Part shown: in pieces, positions 53,651 through 63,993 of the stretch
How the letters are laid out: each line of letters opens with the position of its first letter
Position numbering within the stretch: position 1 is the stretch's first letter
NCBI GenBank assembly: GCA_009668205.1
Contig: WJYM01000005.1
Coordinates: forward strand, 277,366 to 341,365
Origin: Enterobacteriaceae bacterium RIT691
Lineage (GTDB): Bacteria > Pseudomonadota > Gammaproteobacteria > Enterobacterales > Enterobacteriaceae
Direction of reading: 5' to 3'
Length of the DNA stretch: 64,000 nucleotides
Translations under genes and position numbers: made by a program
The notes under the pieces: generated by a model
Database searches by the model: none
Told to the model about the DNA's origin: nothing
What the model saw: the letters and a program-made list of their open reading frames with translations, nothing else

Positions 53651-53919
53651 TCATCTGCCTTTCCCTTACCTGCCGACATCCTCTGTCATCTTTTCGATTT
53701 TTCAGAAAACCCTGGAAACATTTGGGAGAATCCGTACAATGCGCGCCGTTAATGTACGCAAACGTGAACGCAATCGATTACGTACTTGAGAGAAATGTGA
53801 AACATCACATATTTTTGTGAGCAATGATTCTTATAATAGGCCCTCGCAAAAATAGTTACATTTAGAAACGCCGAGGCGATTCTTTTCACTCCCCGAAAGG
53901 GATTTTAAAAAGTGGCATC
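53651..53919 (+). promoter_or_regulatory. tsx control region
   Basis: With the yajI terminator this 305-bp gap has no gene. It carries LacI-family-like palindromes ACGCAAACGTGAACGC (53756-53771) and ACGCAATCGATTACGT (53768-53783) and the dyad TGTGAAACATCACA (53796-53809). A consensus TATAAT sits at 53832-53837 with no good -35. With a TSS near 53844 the dyad is centred at about -41.5, as expected for class II CRP activation. E. coli tsx is controlled by CRP/CytR and DeoR. Confidence 0.6.
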
Positions 53920-54816
53920 ATGATGAAAAAAACACTACTGGCAGCTGGCGCTGCGCTTGCACTTTCTACGTCTTTCACCGTCAATGCAGCAGAATCGTCT
54001 AAACCTGAGTACGTTTCTGACTGGTGGCACCAGAGCGTTAACGTGGTAGGCAGCTATCACACCCGTTTCGGACCACAGATAACCAACGACGTCTACCTTG
54101 AGTACGAAGCATTCGCCAAGAAAGACTGGTTTGATTTCTACGGCTATATCGATATTCCAAAGACTTTCGGCTGGGGTAACGGCAACGATAAAGGGGTCTG
54201 GGACGATGGTTCGCGCATGTTCATGGAGATCGAACCGCGCTTCTCTATCGATAAGCTGACAGGCACCAGCCTGGCGTTTGGTCCATTCAAAGAGTGGTAT
54301 TTCGCGAATAACTACATCTACGACATGGGTGCACACGGCAACGATGCCAGCAAGCAGAGCACCTGGTACATGGGTCTGGGTACCGACATCGATACCGGTC
54401 TGCCGATGAGCCTCTCCCTGAACGTGTATGCAAAATACCAGTGGCAGAACTACGGCGCGTCTAACGAAAACGAGTGGGATGGTTATCGCTTCAAGGTGAA
54501 ATACTTTGTGCCGATCACGCAACTGTGGGGCGGCCAGCTGAGCTATATCGGCTTCACCAACTTTGACTGGGGCTCCGATCTGGGCGATGACAACTTCTAT
54601 GATCTGAACGGCAAGCACGCTCGCACCAGCAACTCGATCGCATCAAGCCACATCCTGGCGCTGAACTACGATCACTGGCACTACTCGGTGGTAGCGCGTT
54701 ACTGGCACAACGGTGGCCAGTGGGCGGATGATGCCAGCCTGAACTTCGGCGAAGGTAACTTCAACGTACGTTCCACCGGTTGGGGTGGCTACCTGGTGGT
54801 CGGTTATAACTTCTGA
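53920..54816 (+). CDS. tsx: Nucleoside-specific outer-membrane channel Tsx
   Basis: Tsx is a monomeric 12-stranded outer-membrane beta-barrel that takes up nucleosides and serves as receptor for colicin K and phage T6. The 298-residue precursor has a signal peptide [23 protein letters not shown] cleaved before AESSKPEY, the conserved [21 protein letters not shown] (about 33-53) and SIDKLTG...[18 protein letters not shown], and it ends with the aromatic C-terminal Phe of porins (VVGYNF). It differs from E. coli mainly in surface-loop segments such as [15 protein letters not shown] and [10 protein letters not shown]. It converges with the M24-like gene. Confidence 0.97.
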   Translation: MMKKTLLAAGAALALSTSFTVNAAESSKPEYVSDWWHQSVNVVGSYHTRFGPQITNDVYLEYEAFAKKDWFDFYGYIDIPKTFGWGNGNDKGVWDDGSRMFMEIEPRFSIDKLTGTSLAFGPFKEWYFANNYIYDMGAHGNDASKQSTWYMGLGTDIDTGLPMSLSLNVYAKYQWQNYGASNENEWDGYRFKVKYFVPITQLWGGQLSYIGFTNFDWGSDLGDDNFYDLNGKHARTSNSIASSHILALNYDHWHYSVVARYWHNGGQWADDASLNFGEGNFNVRSTGWGGYLVVGYNF

Positions 54817-54823
54817 TAATGCT

Positions 54824-54923
54824 GATGCCCGGCGGCGCAGGCTTGCCGGGCCTACAACAGAATGCAAGGCATCAACGGTTAGCCCGGCTTGCAGGCCCGG
54901 TAAGGCGTAGCCGCCACCGGGCA
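54824..54923. repeat. BIME between tsx and the M24-like gene
   Basis: Three REP-like arms: GATGCCCGGCGGCGCAGGCTTGCCGGGCCTAC, then AGCCCGGCTTGCAGGCCCGG and GGCGTAGCCGCCACCGGGC. They are arranged as a compound palindrome between convergent genes. Confidence 0.82.
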
Positions 54924-54929
54924 ATTTCT

Positions 54930-56321
54930 CTACTTCACGCTCAACGCCTGACTCTGATTCAACAGCCACGGTCGTAAATACCCCACGGTATTTGAGAACG
55001 GCAGCACGCACTCCGGCAACTGAATGCCAATCTCACGTTTAATCCATTCACGTCTTGCCTGAACGCGCTCCCAAAGCTGCGGATAATCGGTTTCCAGCTG
55101 CTGGCGCAACGCGGCATCAGCCAGCGCCACGGTATCTTCAATGCTCGCCCCGGCATAACCCGGACGTGAAGGAATAATATCGATTTGCAGCAGCATGCCG
55201 CTGGCAAGCGGAATGTCAGAGCCTCGGGACACCGGTGAACACAGCCACTCTTCGTCGGCGACCAGATGGCCCGGATTGAGATGCCAGAGATACTCCGCCT
55301 GCGGTAACACATCCTCAATCAGCTGATACAGCTCACCGCCAGTCATTCCCGGGTGGATATTCTCCAGCCACGTGACGACCGCGCGAAAATAAGGAATGGC
55401 CACCACATCCAGGTAATCGCGCACTTCTGCCGGCAGCTGCGCCTCATTGCCGACCACATAGGCTGCACGGCTGCTCAGACCGCCTTTGTAACTGGTGGTC
55501 AGCGAAAACTTGTCGCCCAGCTGGATGCGTTTATCGCCAGGATAAAGATTGGCGTGAGCGAAACGATCGCCCGTCGCGGCAATCATCACCACGTTATTCG
55601 GCTGCCCGTCTGCCGCTAACAGACTGGCGATTTGCTTCTCTGTTTTACCGGGCGCAACGGCGTTCAGCGCCCGAAGAATCGCCGTTGACGCCAGGTTCGC
55701 ACCGTACTCATAGTGCGCCAGCTCATTCGCATTATTGATAACGCGCGCCCCTTCAGCCGGGGAAATAAAAATTCCCGTCGCGTTGCATAATTCCGCCTGC
55801 GGTGCCGCGTCACGAATGGCATCAACGATAAATGACGGAATATCAAACATCTGCCGGGTGTTTTCCTGCCGCCCTGTGAACAGCTTCCAGCCCGCCAGCC
55901 CCAGTTTTTTACCCGCCTCCAGGCCCGCACATTTCAGCGTATCTGGCAGCGATTGTGTGTTGTCCATCGGCTGATTGGGTAGCGAGAACCACGGTGCATG
56001 TACTACGCGGTTTTCAAGCCGGGCGTGAGGGGCCAGCTTGAGGTTTTCGTTGCCAAGCACGAATACCGCTTCACCGTCCTGATGCAGCACCAACAGCGCC
56101 TCTTCGAAGCGTGGAATAAAGCCCGTGAGGTATTCAAAGTTACCGCCGTGCTCTTTGTCCGCATAGACAATCAGCGTCTCAATTCCCTGCTGGCACATCC
56201 TGGCCAACACCCGCGCTTTGCGTTGTTTGAGCGTTTCGTCGCTTAAGGTTACAGAAGGGATATCCGTCCAGCATTGAGGAGGCAAAACATCCTGAAGGCA
56301 AATCTGGTGATGACTGGTCAT
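54930..56321 (-). CDS. M24 (pita-bread) family protein lacking most metal ligands
   Basis: A 463-residue protein with a creatinase-like N-terminal domain (KARVLARMCQQGIETLIVYADKEHGGNFEYLTGF) and a C-terminal pita-bread domain as in Xaa-Pro aminopeptidases. The two metal-binding Asp are missing: the segment LGDKFSLTTSYKGGLSSRAAYV (about 268-289) has T and S/R where active enzymes have D. The first Glu is replaced by Asp in LLQIDII (about 377-383). GH at 351-352 and the last Glu in ASIEDTV (about 392-398) remain. It is probably a non-peptidase or altered hydrolase. The ATG at 56321 is favoured by homologous length. Downstream of the VOC gene; function not recognised. Confidence 0.72.
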   Translation of the reverse strand: MTSHHQICLQDVLPPQCWTDIPSVTLSDETLKQRKARVLARMCQQGIETLIVYADKEHGGNFEYLTGFIPRFEEALLVLHQDGEAVFVLGNENLKLAPHARLENRVVHAPWFSLPNQPMDNTQSLPDTLKCAGLEAGKKLGLAGWKLFTGRQENTRQMFDIPSFIVDAIRDAAPQAELCNATGIFISPAEGARVINNANELAHYEYGANLASTAILRALNAVAPGKTEKQIASLLAADGQPNNVVMIAATGDRFAHANLYPGDKRIQLGDKFSLTTSYKGGLSSRAAYVVGNEAQLPAEVRDYLDVVAIPYFRAVVTWLENIHPGMTGGELYQLIEDVLPQAEYLWHLNPGHLVADEEWLCSPVSRGSDIPLASGMLLQIDIIPSRPGYAGASIEDTVALADAALRQQLETDYPQLWERVQARREWIKREIGIQLPECVLPFSNTVGYLRPWLLNQSQALSVK

Positions 56322-56423
56322 TTCCGTGTGACTCCCGTGCAATAAAAATGAGGCATCACCATACCCGGAACCTTCACGCTTGTGCGAAAAAAAGCGCAAG
56401 AGTTTGAACTCAGTCGGCGCGGC

Positions 56424-56789
56424 TTAAGCGGCTGGCTGGTGCAGGCCGATGCGGTTGCCTTCGCTGTCGATAAACAGCGCAATGGTGCCCAGTCCTTTTG
56501 GCAGCGCCATGGGACCAAAAACGCACTCGCCGTTGGCGGTGGCAATACGCTTGAGCGTGGCGTTCAGATCGGGGGTGGAGAGATAAATAATGCAGCCCTG
56601 GGCAGAGGGTTTTACCTCCGGGAATTTAACCACTGCACCGCCTGTGGCGTTCTCTTCATGAGGAAAAACGGCCATCTCGACATCGCCCATTTTTTCCTGA
56701 CGCAGGGTAACCTGCATGACGGATTCATAGAACTCGACGGCGCGATTAAAATCGGAAACAGGAATTTCAAACCAGTTAATGACGTTCAT
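56424..56789 (-). CDS. VOC (glyoxalase/bleomycin resistance) family protein
   Basis: A 121-residue vicinal-oxygen-chelate protein with two beta-alpha-beta-beta-beta modules. Landmarks are FEIPVSDFNRAVEFYESVMQVTL (about 7-29) and the C-terminal IALFIDSEGNRIGLHQPA (about 103-120). The typical metal ligand positions near strands 1 and 4 are not clear. Its substrate is unknown; close relatives are simply annotated VOC proteins. The same-strand M24-like gene follows after 102 bp, so the two may be cotranscribed. Confidence 0.82.
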   Translation of the reverse strand: MNVINWFEIPVSDFNRAVEFYESVMQVTLRQEKMGDVEMAVFPHEENATGGAVVKFPEVKPSAQGCIIYLSTPDLNATLKRIATANGECVFGPMALPKGLGTIALFIDSEGNRIGLHQPAA

Positions 56790-56865
56790 AAAGCCTCCGC
56801 AGTCTTCGTGGATAACGGTGAAAGTTTACGTTAGGGACAGAAATACGTCGGGTGATTTGAGCAAA

Positions 56866-56894
56866 AAAAACCGCAGCACAAGGGCTGCGGTTTT
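56866..56894 (-). terminator. Terminator of the sec operon (after secF)
   Basis: AAAACCGCAGC-CCTTGT-GCTGCGGTTTT followed by more T on the minus strand, 16 bp after the secF stop. Confidence 0.9.
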
Positions 56895-56910
56895 CATGGC
56901 TGCTTCAGGC

Positions 56911-57882
56911 TTACGGCAGAATCGAAGGCTGATCGGCGCCTTCTTTCTCTACTTTCTGCTGCAGAAGGTGTTCGCGTTTCATCCCAAGCTTCAGCGCCAG
57001 TGCGGAAGCGACGTAGATGGAAGAGGCCGTACCGATGGACACACCAATCAGCATGGTCAGCGAGAACCCTTTCAGCATCGCGCCACCGAACAGGAACAGC
57101 ATCAGGATAACCATCAAGGTCGTCCCGGATGTGATCAGCGTACGGTGCAGCGTCTGGGTCAGCGACACGTTAAAGATTTCGTAAGGGGTACCGCGACGAA
57201 TTTTGCGGAAGTTCTCACGAATACGGTCAGAAACCACGATGCTGTCGTTCAGCGAGTAGCCGATGACCGACATCAGCGACGCAACGATGGTGAGGTCAAT
57301 CTCAATGTGGAACAGAGAGAGGATCCCCATGGTAATCACCACGTCGTGCGCCAGTGAGATAACCACCCCCGCCGCCAGACGCCATTCGAAGCGGAAGCCA
57401 ACGTACACGAGGATCGAGATCAGCGCGACCAGCAGCGCCATCGCGCCGTTCGTCGCCAAATCCGCACCCACGCTCGGGCCGACAAACTCAATACGCTTCA
57501 CGGCCGCATTTTGGCTGCTGGATTCGTTGATCACGCTCAGCACTTTACTGCCAAGCTCCTGACCGCCGTTTTCCCCTTTCGCAGGGGGCATACGCACCAT
57601 GATGTCGCGGCTGCTGCCAAAGTTCTGTACCAACGGATCGGTGAAGCCTGATTTTTGCAGGGCATCACGCGTTTGGTCCAGATCGATCGGTTGTTCCAGG
57701 CTTATCTCAATGACGGTACCGCCCGTGAAATCCAGACCCCAGTTAAAACCACGCACACCAATAATGATGATGGAAGCCACCAACAGCAGGCCTGAAATGC
57801 CAAAGGCCCAGTAGTCCCAGCGCATAAAGTCATAGACTTTACGCCCGTGGTTTAATTGTTCAACAGTATATTCCTGTGCCAC
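56911..57882 (-). CDS. secF: Protein translocase accessory subunit SecF
   Basis: SecF pairs with SecD and YajC to use the proton gradient for the late stage of Sec export. The 323-residue protein has six membrane helices, the first at about residues 29-47 ([19 protein letters not shown]). A periplasmic P1-like domain with [21 protein letters not shown] follows, then the transmembrane cluster with [35 protein letters not shown] (about 170-204) carrying conserved Asp. It follows secD by 10 bp. Confidence 0.98.
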   Translation of the reverse strand: MAQEYTVEQLNHGRKVYDFMRWDYWAFGISGLLLVASIIIIGVRGFNWGLDFTGGTVIEISLEQPIDLDQTRDALQKSGFTDPLVQNFGSSRDIMVRMPPAKGENGGQELGSKVLSVINESSSQNAAVKRIEFVGPSVGADLATNGAMALLVALISILVYVGFRFEWRLAAGVVISLAHDVVITMGILSLFHIEIDLTIVASLMSVIGYSLNDSIVVSDRIRENFRKIRRGTPYEIFNVSLTQTLHRTLITSGTTLMVILMLFLFGGAMLKGFSLTMLIGVSIGTASSIYVASALALKLGMKREHLLQQKVEKEGADQPSILP

Positions 57883-57892
57883 AACGCACTCC

Positions 57893-59740
57893 TCAGATAG
57901 ACAGCTTGTTGATGCGTTTGCCGCCGTACAACAGGTTTACGATGGCACGGGTGCCGACGATCGCGGTAAACATGGAAGTCGCTACACCGATACCGGTTGT
58001 AATAGCGAAGCCTTTAATCGCGCCGGTACCGACAGCGTACAGGATGATCACTTTAATCAGCGTCGTGACGTTCGCATCGAAGATGGAACTGAATGCGCCA
58101 CTGTAGCCTTCAGCAATCGCCTGCTGCACGGTACGACCGTTGCTCAGCTCTTCCTTAATACGTTCGTTAATCAGTACGTTGGCGTCGACCGCCACCGCAA
58201 GGGTTAACACGATACCTGCAATCCCTGGCATGGTCAGCGTCGCCCCTGGCAGCAGCGACATGATACCGACAATCAGTACCAGGTTCGCAATCAGCGCGGA
58301 GGTCGCGATCAGGCCAAACTTCTTATAGAAGAAGATCATGAAGATGATGGAAATTGCCAGACCCGCCAGACACGCTTCCAGACCCTGCTGGATATTCTGC
58401 ATCCCCAGCGTTGGACCGATGGTACGTTCTTCAACGATCTGAATTGGCGCAATCAGCGCACCGGCACGCAGCAGCAGAGAGAGCTGACGCGCTTCGTTCG
58501 GGTTGCTGATACCGGTAATACGGAAGCTGTTACCCAGGCGAGACTGGATGTTGGCGATGTTAATCACCTCTTCCTCTTTCACCAGCACGGCACGGCCTTT
58601 CGCATCTTTCTTACCGCTGTCTTTATACTCCACGAACAGGGTCGCCATCGGTTTGCCGATGTTGTCCTTGGTGAAGTTAGACATGATGTTACCACCGGCG
58701 CTATCCAGCGAGATGTTAACCTGCGGCTGGTTGTACTCGTCCTGGCTGGAAGTGGAGTCGGTGATGTGATCACCGGTCAGAATCACGCGTTTGTACAGCA
58801 CAACCGGCTGTCCTTCACGGGTGTTCTTCACTTCAGAGTCGCCCGGCACGCGGCCAGCAGCGGCAGCAGCCTGATCGACGTTAGCGTTCACCAGACGGAA
58901 TTCCAGCGTCGCGGTTGCGCCCAGAATCTCTTTCGCACGTGCGGTGTCCTGAATACCAGGCAGCTCAACCACAATGCGGTCAGCACCCTGACGCTGTACC
59001 AGCGGCTCAGCAACGCCCAGCTGGTTCACACGGTTACGCAGAATGTTGATGTTCTGCTGAACCGCATATTCACGCGCTTCGTTCAGGCGAGCGTCAGTCA
59101 TAACGGCACGCAGCTGATTGTCACCCTGCTTGGTGATAACCAGATCGAGATGACGCGGTTTCAGATAATCCACTGCCTGGTTCCGAGCCACACTGTCGCG
59201 GAACATGATGCTCAGACCATAGTTATCTTCTTTACGTACGGTAGTGTATGTGATGCCTTTCTCGCGCAGATCGCTGCGCAGGCCATCCATATTTTGTTCC
59301 TGCAATTTGCCCAGCGCAGTGTCCATATCCACTTCCATCAGGAAGTGCACGCCGCCACGCAGATCAAGACCGAGTTTCATCGGTTCTGCGGAAATTGCGG
59401 ACAGCCAACGCGGGGTTGCCGGAGCAAGGTTTAACGCCACGACGTACTTGTCACCCAGCACGCCCATCAGGGCTTCGCGCGCGCGCAGCTGGGTGTCAGT
59501 GGAGTCGAAGCGAGCAAGAATTGCGCCCTCTTCCAGTGCCACAGACTTAGCGGTAATTTTTTCTTCTTTTAAGGTGTTCTGGACCTGGATCAGCGTTTGC
59601 TCACTGGCGGCGACACCGCGCGCGCCAGTGATTTGAACAGCCGGATCCTCACCATACAGGTTGGGAAGTGCGTAAAGCAGGCCGCCAATAATGACGACGA
59701 CCAGCATAATGTACTTCCACAAAGGATAACGGTTTAACAC
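57893..59740 (-). CDS. secD: Protein translocase accessory subunit SecD
   Basis: SecD is the large membrane subunit with a big periplasmic domain that pulls preproteins across using the proton motive force. The 615 residues match E. coli: a first helix (about 10-27), periplasmic P1 with [17 protein letters not shown] (about 123-139), and five C-terminal helices. The last part includes [27 protein letters not shown] (about 508-534), with the conserved Asp of the proton path, and [16 protein letters not shown]. It is preceded by yajC. Confidence 0.98.
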   Translation of the reverse strand: MLNRYPLWKYIMLVVVIIGGLLYALPNLYGEDPAVQITGARGVAASEQTLIQVQNTLKEEKITAKSVALEEGAILARFDSTDTQLRAREALMGVLGDKYVVALNLAPATPRWLSAISAEPMKLGLDLRGGVHFLMEVDMDTALGKLQEQNMDGLRSDLREKGITYTTVRKEDNYGLSIMFRDSVARNQAVDYLKPRHLDLVITKQGDNQLRAVMTDARLNEAREYAVQQNINILRNRVNQLGVAEPLVQRQGADRIVVELPGIQDTARAKEILGATATLEFRLVNANVDQAAAAAGRVPGDSEVKNTREGQPVVLYKRVILTGDHITDSTSSQDEYNQPQVNISLDSAGGNIMSNFTKDNIGKPMATLFVEYKDSGKKDAKGRAVLVKEEEVINIANIQSRLGNSFRITGISNPNEARQLSLLLRAGALIAPIQIVEERTIGPTLGMQNIQQGLEACLAGLAISIIFMIFFYKKFGLIATSALIANLVLIVGIMSLLPGATLTMPGIAGIVLTLAVAVDANVLINERIKEELSNGRTVQQAIAEGYSGAFSSIFDANVTTLIKVIILYAVGTGAIKGFAITTGIGVATSMFTAIVGTRAIVNLLYGGKRINKLSI

Positions 59741-59767
59741 GGCAGTTCCCTTTGGGAAAACAAGAAA

Positions 59768-60100
59768 TTACAGCGCCTTCATGGTGCCTTTCGGCAGCAC
59801 GGCAGCGACGAAGTCACGCTTGATAACCACTTCAGTGGTATCGTTCAGCGCGATAGCGATGTAGCCAGCTTCAGCGACTTTAGTCACACGACCCACCAGT
59901 CCACCGTTAGTCAGCACTTCATCACCTTTAGCGATGGAGTCCATCAGCTTTTTATGATCTTTGGTGCGCTTCTGCTGTGGGCGCAGGATCATGAAGTAGA
60001 AAATCAGACCAAACACCACCAGCATCAGAATCAGAGACATTGGGCTGCTCTGCCCTGGTGCACCCGTCGCGGCTACCGCATCAGAAATAAAAAAGCTCAT
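59768..60100 (-). CDS. yajC: Preprotein translocase subunit YajC
   Basis: A 110-residue single-span inner-membrane protein associated with SecDF. It has a membrane helix at about 20-40 (MSLILMLVVFGLIFYFMILRP), then the conserved PQQKRTKDHKKLMDSIAKGDEVLTNGGLVGRV (about 41-72). The ATG at 60100 (MSFFISDAVAATG) has GAGGG 8 bases upstream and matches E. coli; a longer frame to 60130 overlapping tgt is rejected. Confidence 0.97.
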   Translation of the reverse strand: MSFFISDAVAATGAPGQSSPMSLILMLVVFGLIFYFMILRPQQKRTKDHKKLMDSIAKGDEVLTNGGLVGRVTKVAEAGYIAIALNDTTEVVIKRDFVAAVLPKGTMKAL

Positions 60101-60122
60101 TGAATTTCCCTCATTATTAAAA

Positions 60123-61283
<1,161 letters not shown>

Positions 61284-61378
61284 TTAAGGTGGCGAGGAGA
61301 AGGTTAACCCTCTCCCCGGCCCACTTCCGCAACGGAAGCGGGAAAAATCAGGCAATCAGCAACGTGGACTGCGGGGAA

Positions 61379-62449
61379 TCACTCACCCACACGTTCCTGA
61401 ATAGCCGACGGATTGTACGTGATGTACATAGCGTCACCGTAGCTAAAAAAGCGATATTTTTGTTCTACCGCAGACTTGTACGCATTCATGGTGTGCTGAT
61501 AACCCGCAAATGCCGAGACCAGCATAATCAGCGTAGACTCTGGCAGGTGGAAGTTGGTCACCAGCGCATCGATCACTTTGTATTGATAACCTGGGTAAAT
61601 GAAGATTTGCGTGTCGCCAAAGAACGGCTCAATCAGATCGCTTTTCGCTGCCTGCGCTGCGCTTTCCAGTGAACGAACGGAGGTGGTGCCTACCGCGACA
61701 ACTCTGCTCCCGCGCGCTTTTGCCGCCAGCACCGCGTCAACCACGTCCTGCGGCACTTCGGCATATTCGGAGTGCATGATGTGATCTTCAATGCTGTCCA
61801 CACGCACCGGCTGGAAAGTCCCCGCGCCCACGTGCAGCGTCACAAAGGCCATTTCTACGCCTTTCTCGCGCAGTTTCTCAAGCAGCGGTTCGTCAAAGTG
61901 CAGACCCGCGGTTGGGGCGGCTACCGCACCAGGCTTCTGGCTGTAGACCGTCTGATACAATTCGCGGTCTGCGTCTTCGTCCGGACGATCAATGTACGGC
62001 GGCAGCGGCATGTGGCCAATGGCATTGAGGATATCCAGCACCGGGCGCTCGTCGTTAAACTCAACTTCAAACAGCGCATCGTGACGAGCCACCATGGTCG
62101 CGTTGATGCTTTCATCATCGCCCAACAGCAGCTCTGCCCCCGGCTTCGGCGCTTTGGACGCGCGAATATGTGCCAGAATACGTTTATCGTCGAGCATGCG
62201 CTCAACCAGCACTTCAATCTTGCCGCCGCTGGCTTTACGGCCAAACAGACGCGCCGGGATCACCCGGGTGTTGTTGAATACCAGCAGATCGCCAGGGTTG
62301 AGCTTATCGAGCAGATCGGTGAAAGTACCGTGCGTCAGCGCGCCCGTCGGCCCGTCCAGCGACAACAAGCGACAGCCGCTACGCTCCGGCTGCGGATAGT
62401 GGGCAATCAGGGATTCAGGCAGTTCAAAAGAAAAATCAGCGACGCGCAT
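61379..62449 (-). CDS. queA: S-adenosylmethionine:tRNA ribosyltransferase-isomerase
   Basis: QueA uses the ribose of S-adenosylmethionine to convert preQ1-tRNA to epoxyqueuosine-tRNA. The 356-residue protein is nearly identical in outline to the E. coli enzyme: [29 protein letters not shown] at the start, [27 protein letters not shown] and [15 protein letters not shown]. The ATG at 62449 follows the E. coli start; the frame extension to 62467 is rejected. First gene of queA-tgt-yajC-secD-secF; the 128-bp gap to tgt holds a small hairpin CTTCCGCAACGGAAG. It is divergent from acpH. Confidence 0.98.
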   Translation of the reverse strand: MRVADFSFELPESLIAHYPQPERSGCRLLSLDGPTGALTHGTFTDLLDKLNPGDLLVFNNTRVIPARLFGRKASGGKIEVLVERMLDDKRILAHIRASKAPKPGAELLLGDDESINATMVARHDALFEVEFNDERPVLDILNAIGHMPLPPYIDRPDEDADRELYQTVYSQKPGAVAAPTAGLHFDEPLLEKLREKGVEMAFVTLHVGAGTFQPVRVDSIEDHIMHSEYAEVPQDVVDAVLAAKARGSRVVAVGTTSVRSLESAAQAAKSDLIEPFFGDTQIFIYPGYQYKVIDALVTNFHLPESTLIMLVSAFAGYQHTMNAYKSAVEQKYRFFSYGDAMYITYNPSAIQERVGE

Positions 62450-62544
62450 GACGGTAACTCGAGACATAATAAAGAGGCGGGTAGTCTAGTGCCAGGCTGC
62501 TTCTGCTGCAACCTGTGAAGCCTTTAAATACGGATAACGGACCC

Positions 62545-63126
62545 ATGAATTTTCTTGCGCACCTGCATCTTGCTCATCTGGCCAATAGCTCACTGCCTGG
62601 CAACCTGCTGGCGGATTTCGTCCGGGGTAACCCTGATGCGGCGTATTCCCCTGACATTGTCAGTGGGATTTACATGCACCGCCGCATCGACGTGCTGACG
62701 GATAATCTGCCGGAGGTCAAAGCCGCCCGGGACTGGTTCCGCCCGGAAACTCGCCGCGTCGCCCCTATCACGCTTGACGTGATGTGGGATCATTTCCTTT
62801 CGCGCCATTGGGCCTCCGTTTCCCCGGAGATGTCGCTGCCTGATTTTGTCCGTTATGCTCAGGGCCAGGTGACAGAAATTCTGCCAGACTCACCGCCGCG
62901 CTTCGTCAATCTGAATGACTATCTGTGGTCTGAACGCTGGCTGGAGCGCTATCGCGACATGGATTTTATCCAGCGCGTGCTGAACGGCATGGCCAGCCGC
63001 CGCCCACGCCTCGATGCGCTACGTGATTCCTGGCAGGATTTGGACACCCATTACGAAAATCTGGAACAGACCTTTTGGGCGTTTTACCCACGGATGATGG
63101 CCCAGGCCAGGGCACGAGAGCTGTAA
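62545..63126 (+). CDS. acpH: Acyl carrier protein phosphodiesterase
   Basis: AcpH removes the 4'-phosphopantetheine from holo-ACP and belongs to the HD phosphohydrolase-like group. The 193 residues match E. coli AcpH (YajB): [28 protein letters not shown] at the N-terminus, [25 protein letters not shown] (about 42-66) with His and Asp ligands, [20 protein letters not shown] (about 70-89), and [12 protein letters not shown] near 152-163. The ATG at 62545 is the conserved start. Confidence 0.96.
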   Translation: MNFLAHLHLAHLANSSLPGNLLADFVRGNPDAAYSPDIVSGIYMHRRIDVLTDNLPEVKAARDWFRPETRRVAPITLDVMWDHFLSRHWASVSPEMSLPDFVRYAQGQVTEILPDSPPRFVNLNDYLWSERWLERYRDMDFIQRVLNGMASRRPRLDALRDSWQDLDTHYENLEQTFWAFYPRMMAQARAREL

Positions 63127-63182
63127 AACTTGCGCTTTGTCACAGAATGGTTATGCTGAAACGGTTGGTAATATAATAATTG

Positions 63183-63219
63183 ATAGGTAAAACCTGTCTC
63201 AACGATTGTCAGCGCCTCT
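63183..63219 (+). promoter_or_regulatory. OxyR-like binding site upstream of the peroxiredoxin gene
   Basis: The proximal half ATAGGTAAAACCTGT (63183-63197) matches ATAG-N-T-N3-A-N-CTAT at 9 of 10 defined positions. After 7 bases a weaker half ATTGTCAGCGCCTCT (63205-63219) matches at 6 of 10. The site abuts the -35 element, the usual place for OxyR activation. Confidence 0.68.
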
Positions 63220-63248
63220 TTGTTTCACCTGCTACCTCCCCCTATACT
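63220..63248 (+). promoter_or_regulatory. Promoter of the peroxiredoxin gene
   Basis: TTGTTT (-35, 63220-63225), a 17-base spacer and TATACT (-10, 63243-63248) place the TSS near 63255, about 40 bp before the ATG. Confidence 0.7.
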
Positions 63249-63295
63249 GGCCCGCGTTGCGTTCCATTAACCTTATAAAATTAGAGGAGAACCTC

Positions 63296-63898
63296 ATGGT
63301 TCTGGTCACTCGTCCTGCTCCTGACTTTACTGCCGCTGCTGTACTGGGTAACGGCGAAATCGTAGATAACTTCAACTTCAAACAGCACACCGCTGGCAAA
63401 GCGACCGTTCTGTTCTTCTGGCCAATGGACTTCACCTTCGTGTGCCCATCTGAGCTGATCGCTTTCGACAAGCGTTACGAAGAATTCCAGAAGCGCGGCG
63501 TTGAAGTGGTTGGCGTTTCTTTTGACTCTGAGTTTGTCCATAACGCATGGCGCAACACCCCTGTCGACAAAGGCGGCATCGGTGCAGTGAAATACGCAAT
63601 GGTTGCGGACATCAAACGTGAAATCCAGCAGGCTTACGGTATCGAGCATCCGGACGCTGGCGTTGCTCTGCGCGGTTCTTTCCTGATCGACGCTAACGGC
63701 ATCGTACGTCACCAGGTCGTGAACGATCTGCCACTGGGTCGTAACATCGACGAAATGCTGCGTATGGTTGACGCGCTGCAGTTCCACGAAGAGCACGGCG
63801 AAGTGTGCCCGGCTCAGTGGGAAAAAGGAAAAGAAGGTATGGACGCTTCCCCAGCAGGCGTTGCTAAATACCTGACTGAGAACGTCAACGGCCTGTAA
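63296..63898 (+). CDS. tsaA: 2-Cys peroxiredoxin (AhpC/TSA family)
   Basis: A 200-residue typical 2-Cys peroxiredoxin that reduces H2O2 and organic hydroperoxides. The peroxidatic Cys lies in FFWPMDFTFVCPSELIAF (about 40-57), and the resolving Cys in HGEVCPAQWEKGKEGM (about 164-179). The conserved Arg follows in LRGSFLID. The ATG at 63296 has GAGGAG upstream; an earlier in-frame ATG is rejected. Salmonella has a tsaA in this position next to acpH/queA; E. coli K-12 does not, to my knowledge. Confidence 0.93.
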   Translation: MVLVTRPAPDFTAAAVLGNGEIVDNFNFKQHTAGKATVLFFWPMDFTFVCPSELIAFDKRYEEFQKRGVEVVGVSFDSEFVHNAWRNTPVDKGGIGAVKYAMVADIKREIQQAYGIEHPDAGVALRGSFLIDANGIVRHQVVNDLPLGRNIDEMLRMVDALQFHEEHGEVCPAQWEKGKEGMDASPAGVAKYLTENVNGL

Positions 63899-63917
63899 TC
63901 AGCGCTGATTGATAGAT

Positions 63918-63946
63918 AAAAGGCTCGCTTAGGCGGGCCTTTTTTG
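63918..63946 (+). terminator. Terminator of the peroxiredoxin gene
   Basis: AAGGCTCGC-TTA-GGCGGGCCTT with one G-T pair, followed by TTTTTT, about 20 bp after the stop. Confidence 0.85.
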
Positions 63947-63952
63947 TTTTTG

Positions 63953-63993
63953 TCCCCTCACCCCGGCCCTCTCCCCAAAGGGGCGAGGGAGAA
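63953..63993. repeat. CCCTCACCC...CTCTCCCC repeat unit at the window end
   Basis: CCCCTCACCCCGGCCCTCTCCCCAAAGGGGCGAGGG contains an inverted repeat and is related to the arms of the compound repeat at 48721-48815. Confidence 0.65.
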
